Source: Streptomyces koelreuteriae
GTDB taxonomy: Bacteria; Actinomycetota; Actinomycetes; Streptomycetales; Streptomycetaceae
Direction: 5' to 3'
Assembly: GCF_018604545.1 (NCBI RefSeq)
Contig: NZ_CP075896.1
Coordinates: 4,340,001-4,404,000 of the forward strand
DNA length: 64,000 bases
The notes under the pieces: model-generated
Told to the model about the DNA's origin: nothing
Seen by the model: only the letters and a program-made list of their open reading frames with translations
The model's database searches: none
Translations under genes and position numbers: made by a program
Part shown: positions 18,176 to 27,760 of the stretch, piece after piece
Position numbering within the stretch: the first letter of the stretch is position 1
Layout: each line of letters starts with the position of its first letter

Positions 18176-20023
18176 GTGACCGGTATGGGTGTGGAGGCAG
18201 GCGCGCAGATCGCGCGGGCACGGGCTCTGGTCGTGCTGCGCATCCGCAGCCGCGCGCTGGCCGTCGCCCTGTTGCCCGCGGCCGTCGCCGTGATCCTGCT
18301 CGCGGGGTCGTTCTCCGGCCGTCTCGTCGGCCCCGGCTGGGACGCCGCCCGCTGGGTCCTGACGCCGGTCGCCGTCCTGGTGCTGCTCGCCGCCGCCGGG
18401 ATCGCCCTGGTCGTCGCCCGGGCCCGTCCGGCCATGAGCCCGACCGTCCCGATCGCCGAGGAGGCGGCTCCCGATCTGTACCGGATGGTGCGCGACCTGG
18501 CCGACCGCCTCGAGGTCCCGGCCCCCTCCGCGATAGCGCTCACACCGGACTGCGACAGCTGGCTGGAGGACCGTACGCATCCGGCCCACGGCCCGCCCCC
18601 GGTCGAGGAGCACGACGACATAGCGGGCGCGGGGAAGCAGGCGCACCGTCGGCACCCGGTCGCGCCGGTCCTCGTCATCGGCTCTCCCTTCCTGTGGTGG
18701 ATGCGGGTCGGCGAGCTGCGGGCGGTCCTCGCCCCGGTCGTCGCCGGTACGGGCCCCTCCGCCCACCCGGACATAGCCGCGGCCCGGCGCTTCGTCCGGG
18801 GCCTCGACGCCGCGGTGGCCGTGACCTCGGCGCCCCGCCGCGACCCGGTGTCGCGAGCCGTGCTGGCCGGCGTCGGCTGGGTGGCCCGGTTGCTGCTGCG
18901 CAGTTGCCGCCTTCCCGCCGCCGAGCTGGAGCGGGGCGTGGCGGCCGCGGCCGCGGAGCGTGCACAGGCTGTGGATTACGGGCTGCGGATCGTCGCCCAG
19001 GAGCAGGTGGGCCTGGCGTACGCGGGCTGGGACCGGCTGCTGACCCGCGTCGCGCTGCCCGCCTGGCGGATGGGCCGCTGGCCGTCCCGGCTGGACGCCG
19101 GTGTGGTGGCGGCGCTCACGGAGCTGTCCCGGCGCGACCGCCTGGCCGAGGGCTTCGCGTCCCGGCTCGGGGAGCGGCCCGCCTGCGATCTGCTCGAGGA
19201 GCCGGGCGCGGTCGACGAGTCCGCCTCCCTGCTCGCCGCCCGCCTCTTCCACGGCGGACCGGCCGGACCCGGCCCTGACTGGGCGCCGGTGGACTGGAGC
19301 GAGTATCCGGAGGAGGTCGTGGACCGCAGGTGGCGCATCGACGCGGCCCGGCTCCACCGCGTCCTGGACGCGATGGGCGTCCGTCCCGCCACCGGCCCCG
19401 CCGCCCCCGCCACCGGCAGCCCGACCCTGTCCCGCGTCCTGGACCACCTGACGGACCCGGCCGGCGAAGCCTCCCCGCCCCCCAGAAGCACCGCCCCGAC
19501 CGGCGAAGCGCCCTTCCCCACCAGAACCCCGGAATCAGCCCCTCCCCCCAGCGACAGCGAAGACGCGTACGAGGACGAAGAAGACCTCTCCGGCACCACC
19601 CCCCGCAGCGCGGCCCTGGCCGCCCGCCTCAGCGCCGAGCTGGCCCGCGAAGAGGCCGCCGCGGCACCCCGCCCGTCGACCGGCGGCTCACCGGCCGGCG
19701 GCAGCTCCCCCGCCGCCCCGGACCCCCTCGCCCTCTGGGACGACCGAGCCCTGCCCCTCTTCCCCCTCCAGCCCCCGCGCACGGCCCGTGAACTGCTCGC
19801 GGACCACCTCACGGCGATGATCTGCTGCGCCGCGATGGACACCGCCGGAGCGACGCCCGGCCTGGACTGGCTGGACGGCCCCACGCTCCTTCACAACGGC
19901 GAGCGGACCGCCGATCTCGCGCCCAAAATCCTCACCCTGATCGAGGAGGGCGACCCCACGCCCCTGCGCGCCTGGCTGGCCGAGCTGGGGATACGCCCGG
20001 AGAAGCCGGTCCGGCTCGTCTGA
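18176..20023 (+). CDS. Membrane protein with a degenerate M48-peptidase-like domain
   Basis: About 615 residues. The start is uncertain: GTG at 18164 or 18176, or ATG at 18185; I favour 18176, preceded by GAGGT. Two hydrophobic segments (about 25-45 and 58-80) come first. A segment like HtpX/M48 peptidases follows: LYRMVRDLADRLEVPAPSAI, then VLVIGSPFLWWMRVGELRAV and LAPVVAGTGPSAHPDIAAAR. In M48 enzymes the last part contains HExxH; here both histidines and the glutamate are missing, so it should not be a protease. The C-terminal half is Pro/Ser/Ala-rich and ends in a conserved-looking segment (ARELLADHLTAMICCAAMDT). Conserved in Streptomyces; role unknown. Confidence 0.65.
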   Translation: MTGMGVEAGAQIARARALVVLRIRSRALAVALLPAAVAVILLAGSFSGRLVGPGWDAARWVLTPVAVLVLLAAAGIALVVARARPAMSPTVPIAEEAAPDLYRMVRDLADRLEVPAPSAIALTPDCDSWLEDRTHPAHGPPPVEEHDDIAGAGKQAHRRHPVAPVLVIGSPFLWWMRVGELRAVLAPVVAGTGPSAHPDIAAARRFVRGLDAAVAVTSAPRRDPVSRAVLAGVGWVARLLLRSCRLPAAELERGVAAAAAERAQAVDYGLRIVAQEQVGLAYAGWDRLLTRVALPAWRMGRWPSRLDAGVVAALTELSRRDRLAEGFASRLGERPACDLLEEPGAVDESASLLAARLFHGGPAGPGPDWAPVDWSEYPEEVVDRRWRIDAARLHRVLDAMGVRPATGPAAPATGSPTLSRVLDHLTDPAGEASPPPRSTAPTGEAPFPTRTPESAPPPSDSEDAYEDEEDLSGTTPRSAALAARLSAELAREEAAAAPRPSTGGSPAGGSSPAAPDPLALWDDRALPLFPLQPPRTARELLADHLTAMICCAAMDTAGATPGLDWLDGPTLLHNGERTADLAPKILTLIEEGDPTPLRAWLAELGIRPEKPVRLV

Positions 20024-20247
20024 CCCGCCGGAGCACCCGCTTCCACTTCTGGCCAATTCGAAACGAACAGTGACGAAGTGCGCGCGTTATGTGATGTGCT
20101 TGGACCGTTCGCGCACATGGCAAGAGCTGACGACATACGACAAGCACATAAGCGCGACGGCGCCACACGGGGACGTACTCACCGCACAGACCACACGCAC
20201 CACACCAGTACGCACCACCACGGGGGCGAAGGGGAGGGGAAGCAGCC

Positions 20248-21723
20248 ATGGCTTCGGAGCAGATCCGCCGCTGGGAGTCGGGAGCGCTGGCGCACGCCGT
20301 GACGGATCCCTTCGGACAGGGCCCCGTTCCGTGGCTGCGCGGCACGGTGACGTACTTCGACGACACCGGCCAGGTCGTCCCCTGGTACGTGGACCAGGAC
20401 GCGCCCCACGCCCCGAGGAAATCCACCCGCTCCAACGGCCCCCGCGCCGCCGACGACGTCAACCGCCAGATCAAGGGCTTCACCTCCACCGGCGCGGTCG
20501 CCCCCGGCGACGCCATCGACTTCCACATCACGGTCGACCCGCCCCAGGAGTTCGGCGTCGACATCTACCGCATCGGCCACTACGGCGGTGACGGCGCCGC
20601 CAAGATCACCACCAGCCCGCGACTTTCCGGCATCGTCCAGCCCGCCCCGCTCACCGCGGACCGTACGATCTCGTGCCACCACTGGTGGCTCTCCTGGCGG
20701 CTCCAGGTCCCGTCGTACTGGAACATCGGCGCGTACGTCGCCGTCCTCACCACCGCCGGCGGCTACCGCTCCCACGTCCCGTTCACGGTCCGCCACGACC
20801 AGCCCGCCGATCTGCTCCTCGTCCTGCCCGACATCACCTGGCAGGCGTACAACCTCTACCCGGAGGACGGCCGCACCGGCGCCAGCCTGTACCACGCCTG
20901 GGACGAGGAGGGCCGGCTGCTGGGCGAGTCGGAGGCGGCCACGACGGTCTCCTTCGACCGTCCGTACGCGGGCGCGGGCCTTCCCCTCCACGTCGGCCAC
21001 GCCTACGACTTCATCCGCTGGGCCGAGCGCTACGGCTACGACATCGCCTACGCCACGGCGAGCGACCTGCACGCGGGCCGCGTCGACCCCACCCACTACC
21101 GCGGCCTGGTCTTCCCGGGCCACGACGAGTACTGGTCGGCCGCCATGCGCGCCGGTGTGGAGCTCGCCCGCGACGCCGGCACCTCGCTCGTCTTCCTTTC
21201 CGCCAACTCCATGTACTGGCAGGTGGAACTGGGCCCCTCCCCGTCCGGAGTCCCCGACCGCCTGCTGACCTGCCGCAAACGCAGGGGCCCGGGGAAGCCG
21301 GTGCTGTGGCGGGAGATCGACCGGGCGGAGCAGCAGCTCATCGGCATCCAGTACGCGGGGCACGTCCCCGAGCCGGGGCCCCTGATCGTGCGCAACGCCG
21401 ATCACTGGCTGTGGGAGGCCTCCGGCGCGCACGAGGGCGACGAGATCGAGGGCCTGGTCGCGGGCGAGGCCGACCGCTACTTCCCGCGCACCCCGCTGCC
21501 CGACCACGAGGAGCGCATCCTGCTCGCGCACTCCCCGTACACCGACAAGGAAGGCGCCCGGCGCCACCAGGAGACGTCCCTCTACCGCGCTCCCTCCGGC
21601 GCCTGGGTCTTCGCATCCGGGACGTTCGCCTGGACCCCGGCCCTGGACCGCCCCGACCACGTCGACCCGCGCATCCAGCGCGCCACCGCAAATCTTCTGG
21701 ACCGCATCTGCAAACGCGACTGA
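20248..21723 (+). CDS. N,N-dimethylformamidase large-subunit-like protein
   Basis: 491 residues without a signal peptide. The central and C-terminal parts (GVDIYRIGHYGGDGA, LVLPDITWQAYNLYPEDG, GLVFPGHDEYWSAAMR, FLSANSMYWQVEL) match the beta-subunit domain of N,N-dimethylformamidase, a glutamine-amidotransferase-like fold. The true enzyme hydrolyses dimethylformamide. In Streptomyces this gene is common next to purC without the small subunit, so the real substrate is unknown. The ATG at 20248 follows AGGGGAAG. A 224-base upstream spacer is comparatively AT-rich and probably holds its promoter. Confidence 0.78.
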   Translation: MASEQIRRWESGALAHAVTDPFGQGPVPWLRGTVTYFDDTGQVVPWYVDQDAPHAPRKSTRSNGPRAADDVNRQIKGFTSTGAVAPGDAIDFHITVDPPQEFGVDIYRIGHYGGDGAAKITTSPRLSGIVQPAPLTADRTISCHHWWLSWRLQVPSYWNIGAYVAVLTTAGGYRSHVPFTVRHDQPADLLLVLPDITWQAYNLYPEDGRTGASLYHAWDEEGRLLGESEAATTVSFDRPYAGAGLPLHVGHAYDFIRWAERYGYDIAYATASDLHAGRVDPTHYRGLVFPGHDEYWSAAMRAGVELARDAGTSLVFLSANSMYWQVELGPSPSGVPDRLLTCRKRRGPGKPVLWREIDRAEQQLIGIQYAGHVPEPGPLIVRNADHWLWEASGAHEGDEIEGLVAGEADRYFPRTPLPDHEERILLAHSPYTDKEGARRHQETSLYRAPSGAWVFASGTFAWTPALDRPDHVDPRIQRATANLLDRICKRD

Positions 21724-21791
21724 CCCACTGTCCGTGATCACCCGTGCATACGGGAGAATCAAGCCATTGGACAGAACCACGGGGAGGAACC

Positions 21792-22691
21792 GTGTCCGGA
21801 TTCGTAGAAAAGCCCGAGCCGATTCAGGTTCCGGGCCTGGTGCACCTGCACACCGGCAAGGTGCGCGAGCTGTACCGCAACGAGGCGGGCGACCTCGTGA
21901 TGGTCGCCAGCGACCGCATCTCCGCGTACGACTGGGTGCTGCCGACCGAGATCCCCGACAAGGGCCGGGTCCTCACCCAGCTCTCCCTGTGGTGGTTCGA
22001 CCAGCTCGCCGACCTGGCCCCGAACCACGTCCTGAGCACCGAACTGCCCGCGGGCGCCCCCGCCGACTGGGCGGGCCGCACGCTGGTCTGCAAGTCCCTG
22101 CAGATGGTTCCCGTGGAGTGCGTGGCCCGCGGCTACCTCACCGGCTCGGGCCTGGTCGAGTACAAGGAGTCCCGCACGGTCTGCGGCCTTGCCCTCCCCG
22201 AGGGCCTGGTCGACGGCAGCGAACTGCCCGCGCCGATCTTCACCCCGGCCACCAAGGCCGCCGTCGGCGAGCACGACGAGAACGTCTCCTACGAGGAGGT
22301 CGCCCGCCAGGTCGGCGCGGACACCGCGGCCCGGCTGCGCCAGGCGACCCTGGCCGTCTACGCCCGGGGCCGGGACATCGCCCGGGAGCGGGGCATCATC
22401 CTCGCGGACACGAAGTTCGAGTTCGGCTTCGACGGCGACGACCTGGTCCTCGCGGACGAGGTCCTCACCGCGGACTCCTCCCGTTTCTGGCCGGCCGACC
22501 AGTGGGAGCCGGGCCGCGCGCAGCCGTCCTACGACAAGCAGTTCGTCCGCGACTGGCTGACCTCGGCGGAGTCCGGCTGGGACAGGAAGAGCGAGCAGCC
22601 CCCGCCGGCGCTGCCGCAGCAGGTCGTCGACGCCACCCGCGCCAAGTACGTGGAGGCGTACGAGCGCCTGACGGGCCTGACCTGGGCGTAA
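21792..22691 (+). CDS. purC: SAICAR synthetase
   Basis: 299 residues. The GTG start is set by an excellent GGGGAGGAA ribosome site. LHTGKVRELYRNEAGDLVMVASDRISAYDWVLPTEIPDKG contains the SAICAR-synthetase signature, and EVLTADSSRFWPADQWEPG is the second one. It joins aspartate to CAIR with ATP in purine synthesis. It is monocistronic: a terminator shared with the opposing tRNA-Gly follows within 5 bases. Confidence 0.97.
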   Translation: MSGFVEKPEPIQVPGLVHLHTGKVRELYRNEAGDLVMVASDRISAYDWVLPTEIPDKGRVLTQLSLWWFDQLADLAPNHVLSTELPAGAPADWAGRTLVCKSLQMVPVECVARGYLTGSGLVEYKESRTVCGLALPEGLVDGSELPAPIFTPATKAAVGEHDENVSYEEVARQVGADTAARLRQATLAVYARGRDIARERGIILADTKFEFGFDGDDLVLADEVLTADSSRFWPADQWEPGRAQPSYDKQFVRDWLTSAESGWDRKSEQPPPALPQQVVDATRAKYVEAYERLTGLTWA

Positions 22692-22693
22692 CG

Positions 22694-22725
22694 CGAAAGG
22701 CCCCCGGAGAACCGGGGGCCTTTCG
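22694..22725. terminator. Bidirectional terminator between purC and tRNA-Gly
   Basis: A perfect 14-bp stem CGAAAGGCCCCCGG / CCGGGGGCCTTTCG with a four-base loop lies between convergent purC and the tRNA gene. Confidence 0.85.
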
Positions 22726-22731
22726 AAATGG

Positions 22732-22804
22732 AGCGAACGACGAGGTTCGAACTCGCGACCTCAACCTTGGCAAGGTTGCGCTCTACCAACTGAGCTACGT
22801 TCGC
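22732..22804 (-). tRNA. tRNA-Gly (anticodon GCC), copy 1
   Basis: The reverse complement starts GCGAACGTAGCTCAGTTGGT and has a canonical D-loop with GG, the anticodon loop CTTGCCAAG (GCC) and the T-arm GCGAGTTCGAACCTCGT. A CCA is encoded at 22731-22729. It differs from copy 2 only in the acceptor stem. Confidence 0.95.
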
Positions 22805-22826
22805 ATGCGCCGTGGCGCGGGAACCA

Positions 22827-23447
22827 CTATACCCAACCTCGCTCCCGTGCGAGCCGCACCGCCGCATGCCGGTTCTCCGCCCCGAGCTTCGACACCGCAG
22901 AGGACAGATAGTTCCGTACGGTCCCCTGCGACAGCGCGGCCCGCTCGGCGATCTCCGCCACGGGCGCTCCGTCGGCGGCGAGTTCCAGCACCTCCGCCTC
23001 CCGCGCGGTCAGCGGCGAGTCCCCGGCGGCGATCGCGTCGGCGGCCAACTCCGGGTCGACGTAACGGTTCCCGGCGTGCACCGTACGAATGAGCTCCGCG
23101 AGCCGCTGCGCACTCACGGTCTTCGGCACGAACCCCCGCACCCCGGCCTCCAGCGCCCGCTTCAGATGCCCGGGCCGCCCGTGACTGGTGACGATGAGGA
23201 CCTTGCAGCCGGGCAGTTCGGAGCGCAGGGATGTGGCGACCTTCACACCGTCGGCGCCGGGCATCTGAAGATCCAGCACCGCGACATCGGGCTCATGCGC
23301 CCGGGCCATCGCCAGCGCCTCCGGCCCGGTGGCCGCCTCGGCGACGACCATGAGGTCCTCCTCCAACGACAGCAACGCGGCGAGCGCCCCACGGATGAGG
23401 TGCTCGTCGTCGGCGAGCAGGAGCCGTACGGGCTCTACGGCCGTCAT
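22827..23447 (-). CDS. NarL/LuxR-family response regulator
   Basis: 206 residues. The receiver domain shows DDEH near the N-terminus, the phospho-acceptor Asp in VAVLDLQMPGADG and the Lys in GFVPKTVSA. A LuxR-type helix-turn-helix follows (LTAREAEVLELAADGAPVAE, LSQGTVRNYLSSAVSKLGAE). The ATG at 23447 overlaps the kinase stop by 4 bases, so kinase and regulator are translationally coupled. It is last in the order ATPase - permease - kinase - regulator, suggesting that it controls this exporter. Confidence 0.92.
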   Translation of the reverse strand: MTAVEPVRLLLADDEHLIRGALAALLSLEEDLMVVAEAATGPEALAMARAHEPDVAVLDLQMPGADGVKVATSLRSELPGCKVLIVTSHGRPGHLKRALEAGVRGFVPKTVSAQRLAELIRTVHAGNRYVDPELAADAIAAGDSPLTAREAEVLELAADGAPVAEIAERAALSQGTVRNYLSSAVSKLGAENRHAAVRLARERGWV

Positions 23448-24847
23448 GGGGTGACCTCGCTCACGGGTCGCGCGGCGGCGACGGACGCGGGGCCGGAGCG
23501 GGCGGCGGAGCCGGAAGGGCCGGCCGCCGACGGCAGCGGAATCTCCGCCGTCAGCCGGAACAGCCCCCGCCCCGCGGGTCCGGCCTGCAACGTCCCGTCG
23601 ATCTCCGCCAGCCGCTCCCGCAACCCGGCAATCCCCGATCCGGAAGAGCCGGAAGGGCCGGAAGAACCGGAAGGGCCGGAAGAGCCGGAAGAGCCGACAG
23701 ACCCGGCCGCCCCGGCCCCGGCCCCCGCCTCGCTCTCCACCCTGTCGCTCTCCGCCCCGTCGCTCTCCGCCCCGTCGCTCTCCACCCCGTCGTTCTCCAC
23801 CGACAACACCACGCGCCCCTCCCGCACCCACAACCGCACCGCACACCGCCGCGCGTCCCCGTGCCGCAGGACATTCGTCGCGGCCTCCCGCACCACCCAC
23901 CCCAGGGCGGACTGCACCGCGACCGGCAGCCCGGCCGCCGTCGCCCCGCTCACCGTGCAGTCGATGCCGGCCGCGGCCAGCACCCCTTGCGCCCCGGCGA
24001 GTTCCACAGTGAGGTCGGCCTCGCGGTAGCCGCGGACGACCTCCCGCACCTCCCGCTGCGACTCGTGCGCGAGCCGCTGCACCTCGACCATCTGGGCCAC
24101 GGCCTCCGGCCGCCCGCGCTGGGCCAGTTGCACGGCCAGTTCGCTCTTGAGCGCGATCACGGCGAGGTTCCGCCCCATGACGTCGTGCAGATCACGCCCG
24201 AACCGGAGCCGCTCCTCGGCGACGGCGAGCCGGGCCCGGGTCTCGCGGGCCTCGTCGAGTCGGTAGACGATGTCGAGCAGCCACACGGAGACGACGGCCG
24301 TGAAGGCGAGCACCCCGCCGGCGAGCAACGCCACCACCGCCGTGAAGAGCGAGGCGCCCAGCGAGGCGCCCCGGGTGAAAGCGACGAGCCAGGAGATCGT
24401 CGCGAAGCCCGCGACGATCGCGAACACCTGCCGCCGCTCGCGGACGCCGAGGGCGATGGTGCCGATCCCGATGATGCCGACGATGCCGAGGACCCCGCTC
24501 GCGGCGGTGTCCACGCTCTCGCCGCGCGGCCCGTGGTCGGCGACGCCGATCGCGACGGCGCAGACCGCGGCGGTCACGGCGGCCAGCGCCCACAGCAGCC
24601 GGACGGGCTGCGGCCGCCTGCCGCGCGTCCAGTCCAGCGACCGCGACACGGTGACCATGCAGACCGCGGCGTGCACAGCCGACATGAGCAGCAGCCCGGC
24701 CCCGAGCCACATCCCCAGCGGGACCACCGCCATGAGCCCGACCATGACGAACTCGGTCACCGCGAAGGACTGGAACGACCACCGCGTGTACGTCTCGACC
24801 TTCTCCGGCGTGGTCTGCCGCCGCCACCACCCACCCGGCCCCCGCAT
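23444..24847 (-). CDS. Sensor histidine kinase, HisKA_3 (DesK/NarL-partner) type
   Basis: 467 residues from the ATG at 24847 (MRGPGGWWRRQ); a longer frame to 24910 is possible. About five membrane spans come first, then the phospho-acceptor His in FGRDLHDVMGRNLAVIALKS. The N-box is VVREAATNVLRHGDARRC, followed by the G boxes VENDG and GSGIAGLRERL. Between these two the ATP-lid region is expanded by a repetitive linker (ESDGAESDGAESD, then SSGSSGPSGSSGPSGSSG), which is unusual there. It is co-transcribed with an ABC-2 exporter and the response regulator. Confidence 0.9.
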   Translation of the reverse strand: MRGPGGWWRRQTTPEKVETYTRWSFQSFAVTEFVMVGLMAVVPLGMWLGAGLLLMSAVHAAVCMVTVSRSLDWTRGRRPQPVRLLWALAAVTAAVCAVAIGVADHGPRGESVDTAASGVLGIVGIIGIGTIALGVRERRQVFAIVAGFATISWLVAFTRGASLGASLFTAVVALLAGGVLAFTAVVSVWLLDIVYRLDEARETRARLAVAEERLRFGRDLHDVMGRNLAVIALKSELAVQLAQRGRPEAVAQMVEVQRLAHESQREVREVVRGYREADLTVELAGAQGVLAAAGIDCTVSGATAAGLPVAVQSALGWVVREAATNVLRHGDARRCAVRLWVREGRVVLSVENDGVESDGAESDGAESDRVESEAGAGAGAAGSVGSSGSSGPSGSSGPSGSSGSGIAGLRERLAEIDGTLQAGPAGRGLFRLTAEIPLPSAAGPSGSAARSGPASVAAARPVSEVTP

Positions 24848-24869
24848 CAGCCCGTCCCTCCCCCTCCGG

Positions 24870-25681
24870 TCAGCGTCGCGGTTCCCAGCGGAACCACCGC
24901 CGTACAGCAAACACCGACACGAGGATCCAGGCCACCGCCGTCGCCACCGCGCCCAGCGCCTCGTACGCCGACAGGTCGCCGGTCCAGCCGCCGCGCACCA
25001 GGGTGACGACGGGCGTCAGCGGCAGCAGTTCGCACAGGGAGGCGAGCCGGTCCGGCAGCAGCTCCAGCGGAAAGAACATGCCCGAGCCCATCATCGAAAT
25101 GATCAGCAGCGGCATGGGCGTGACCTGGGCGCTCTCGCCGGTCCGGGTGAAACCGGCGGTGACCGCGGCGAGGGCGGTGCACAGCACGATCCCCAACAGC
25201 AGGCCCACGACGGCCAGCTGGGGCGCGGACGGCGCGGACATGTCCAGCAGCACGGTGCAGCCCGCCGCGAGCAGCAGGCACTGCACGAGCGCGGTGACGG
25301 CGGCGGGCATGGCGGAGCCGGCCAGGATCTCGGTGTCCCGCAGCTCACCGGTGCGCAGCCGCTTGAGGACGAGTTCCTCGCGCCGGACGACGAAGACGCC
25401 GACGAGCACCGAGTAGACGGCGAACAGCAGGGAGAAGCCGACCGCGGCGGGCAGCACCAGGGTGCCGGCGTCGAGCCCCGCTCCCGCGAGGTCCATCTCC
25501 TGGGCCGCCGACCGCACGCTGACCGGCATCACGATCGGCACGAACAGTGCGGCGACGAGCGCGCCCCTGTTCCGCCCGAGCAGGGTCAGTTCGGCGCGGG
25601 CGAGCGCCGTCATGCGGCTCACCGGCGTGGTGCCCTCGGTTTTCGTGCCGGGCGCCGGGCGGGGCGTGGTCCGGGTGGCAC

Positions 25682-25685
<4 letters not shown>
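24870..25685 (-). CDS. ABC-2 type transporter permease
   Basis: 271 residues with about six hydrophobic segments. The ABC-2 permease signature region is LLIISMMGSGMFFPLELLPD near residue 200. The ATG at 25685 overlaps the stop of the ATPase gene by 4 bases. It forms the membrane channel of a DrrAB-like exporter. The substrate is unknown; such Streptomyces systems export drugs, lipids or peptides. Confidence 0.9.
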
Positions 25686-26653
<968 letters not shown>

Positions 26654-26779
26654 GCCTTCAGCGTTCCGCCCGGGGCGGCTCTTCAGCAGTGCGCGCTGTC
26701 ATCACTCGGCATGACAAATGTCAGACGGGCCCACCGGAGAGACGGGCCTACTGGAGACGGTCCCACTGGAGACACGAAA

Positions 26780-26807
26780 AGACCCCGGTCCTGAAGGACC
26801 GGGGTCT
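26780..26807 (-). terminator. Terminator of tRNA-Gly copy 2
   Basis: A 12-bp stem AGACCCCGGTCC / GGACCGGGGTCT with a four-base loop. On the minus strand it is followed by TTTTC, a classic intrinsic terminator shortly downstream of the tRNA. Confidence 0.85.
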
Positions 26808-26815
26808 GATTCCCG

Positions 26816-26888
26816 AGCGGACGACGAGGTTCGAACTCGCGACCTCAACCTTGGCAAGGTTGCGCTCTACCAACTGAGCTACGTCCGC
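26816..26888 (-). tRNA. tRNA-Gly (anticodon GCC), copy 2
   Basis: Identical to copy 1 at 22732-22804 except in the acceptor stem (GCGGACG instead of GCGAACG), with the same anticodon GCC and T-arm. No CCA is encoded. Confidence 0.95.
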
Positions 26889-26968
26889 AATTGCCCCCGA
26901 CCGGCTCTCACCGATCGGTGCGTGCACCAGCCTACCTGATCCACAAGAGTGGTCGGTACGCGTTGCAG

Positions 26969-27040
26969 AGCGGGTGACAGGAATCGCACACTGCGCCTTC
27001 CCCCTGGAAGGGGGATGTTCTACTACTGAACTACACCCGC
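26969..27040 (-). tRNA. tRNA-Gly (anticodon UCC) with non-canonical D and T loops
   Basis: The reverse complement begins GCGGGTGTAGTTCAGTAGTA and has a perfect acceptor stem (GCGGGTG / CACCCGC) and a strong anticodon stem with loop CTTCCAG, anticodon UCC (reads GGA). The D-loop lacks the usual GG (AGTAGTA). The T-arm has GTGC where nearly all tRNAs have GTTC, and one bulged base is needed to pair the T-stem. These are the features of staphylococcal tRNA-Gly species used for peptidoglycan bridges rather than ribosomal decoding. It could also be a decaying tRNA gene. Confidence 0.75.
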
Positions 27041-27174
27041 ATGTTTCCGTGAGCTGGGCCTTTCGGCCTCGCCCCTCGGCGTGCTCCAGACTCTAACTGA
27101 TCAGCCGGGGGGCTGCGCAAGTCGGTTGACGCGAGGGGCGGATGGCCGGCGGCCGGCCGGGGCTCACCGGGCCG

Positions 27175-27492
27175 TCACTGCGCGGCGGTGAACGCCTCGT
27201 AGACCTTCTTGGGGATGCGCCCGCGCGCGGGGACGTCCATCTTGTTGGCCTGGGCCCAGGCCCGCACGGCGGACGGGTCGGGGGCGACCTCCGTCTGCCG
27301 GTACGCCTTGCCCGAGCGGGACCGCTTGCGGCCGGCTTCCACGTAAGGCGCGAGCGCCTTCCGCAGTTCGTCGGCATTGCCTTCGTTCAGGTCGATCTCG
27401 TACGACTTGCCGTCCAGTCCGAAAGCGATCGTTTCCGCCGCTTCCGAGCCGTCGATGTCGTCAAAGAGAGTGACCACGACCTTCTGCGCCAC
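27175..27492 (-). CDS. lsr2: Lsr2-family nucleoid-associated protein
   Basis: 105 residues from a GTG at 27492 (VAQKVVVTLFDDIDGSEAAE); longer frames upstream have no support. The N-terminal beta/oligomerisation domain is followed by a basic linker (AGRKRSRSGKAYRQ). The C-terminal DNA-binding helix pair holds the minor-groove motif RGRIP (VPARGRIPKKVYEAFTAAQ). Lsr2 proteins bridge AT-rich DNA and silence foreign or secondary-metabolite genes. Streptomyces species encode two; by its position next to purS this is the second paralogue (SCO4076-like). The 268 bases upstream are distinctly AT-rich and could be an autoregulatory target. Confidence 0.92.
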   Translation of the reverse strand: MAQKVVVTLFDDIDGSEAAETIAFGLDGKSYEIDLNEGNADELRKALAPYVEAGRKRSRSGKAYRQTEVAPDPSAVRAWAQANKMDVPARGRIPKKVYEAFTAAQ

Positions 27493-27760
27493 GAATATCG
27501 GTCCCTTCCTGCGGCACTTGCCTAATTTATTTGTACAGTGCCGCGCAATGCATTGTGAAGTTCGACTAAATCCTTCCGCGTGTCCGAACGCAATAGGTTT
27601 CGGGTGTCGACCCGGAATCTTTCCTGGAAATTTTCGCGCAGGGCCCCGACGATGCGGGATCGTGATGGCCGTCACGTAGTTTCCTACAAGTCGACGCGCG
27701 TAGAAATTTTGTGCGGGTAGTCTGAAGGGACCTGCTCAGCACCACACACCGGGAGTGCCA
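27493..27760. promoter_or_regulatory. AT-rich divergent spacer between lsr2 and purS
   Basis: No gene is seen. The stretch holds AT-rich islands such as CCTAATTTATTTGTACAG, CTAAATCC, GGAAATTTTCGC and TAGAAATTTTGTGC in an otherwise very GC-rich region. It must contain both the lsr2 and the purSQL promoters; a possible -10 for purS is TAGTCT at 27718-27723. Such AT-rich tracts are the preferred targets of Lsr2 itself. Confidence 0.45.
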
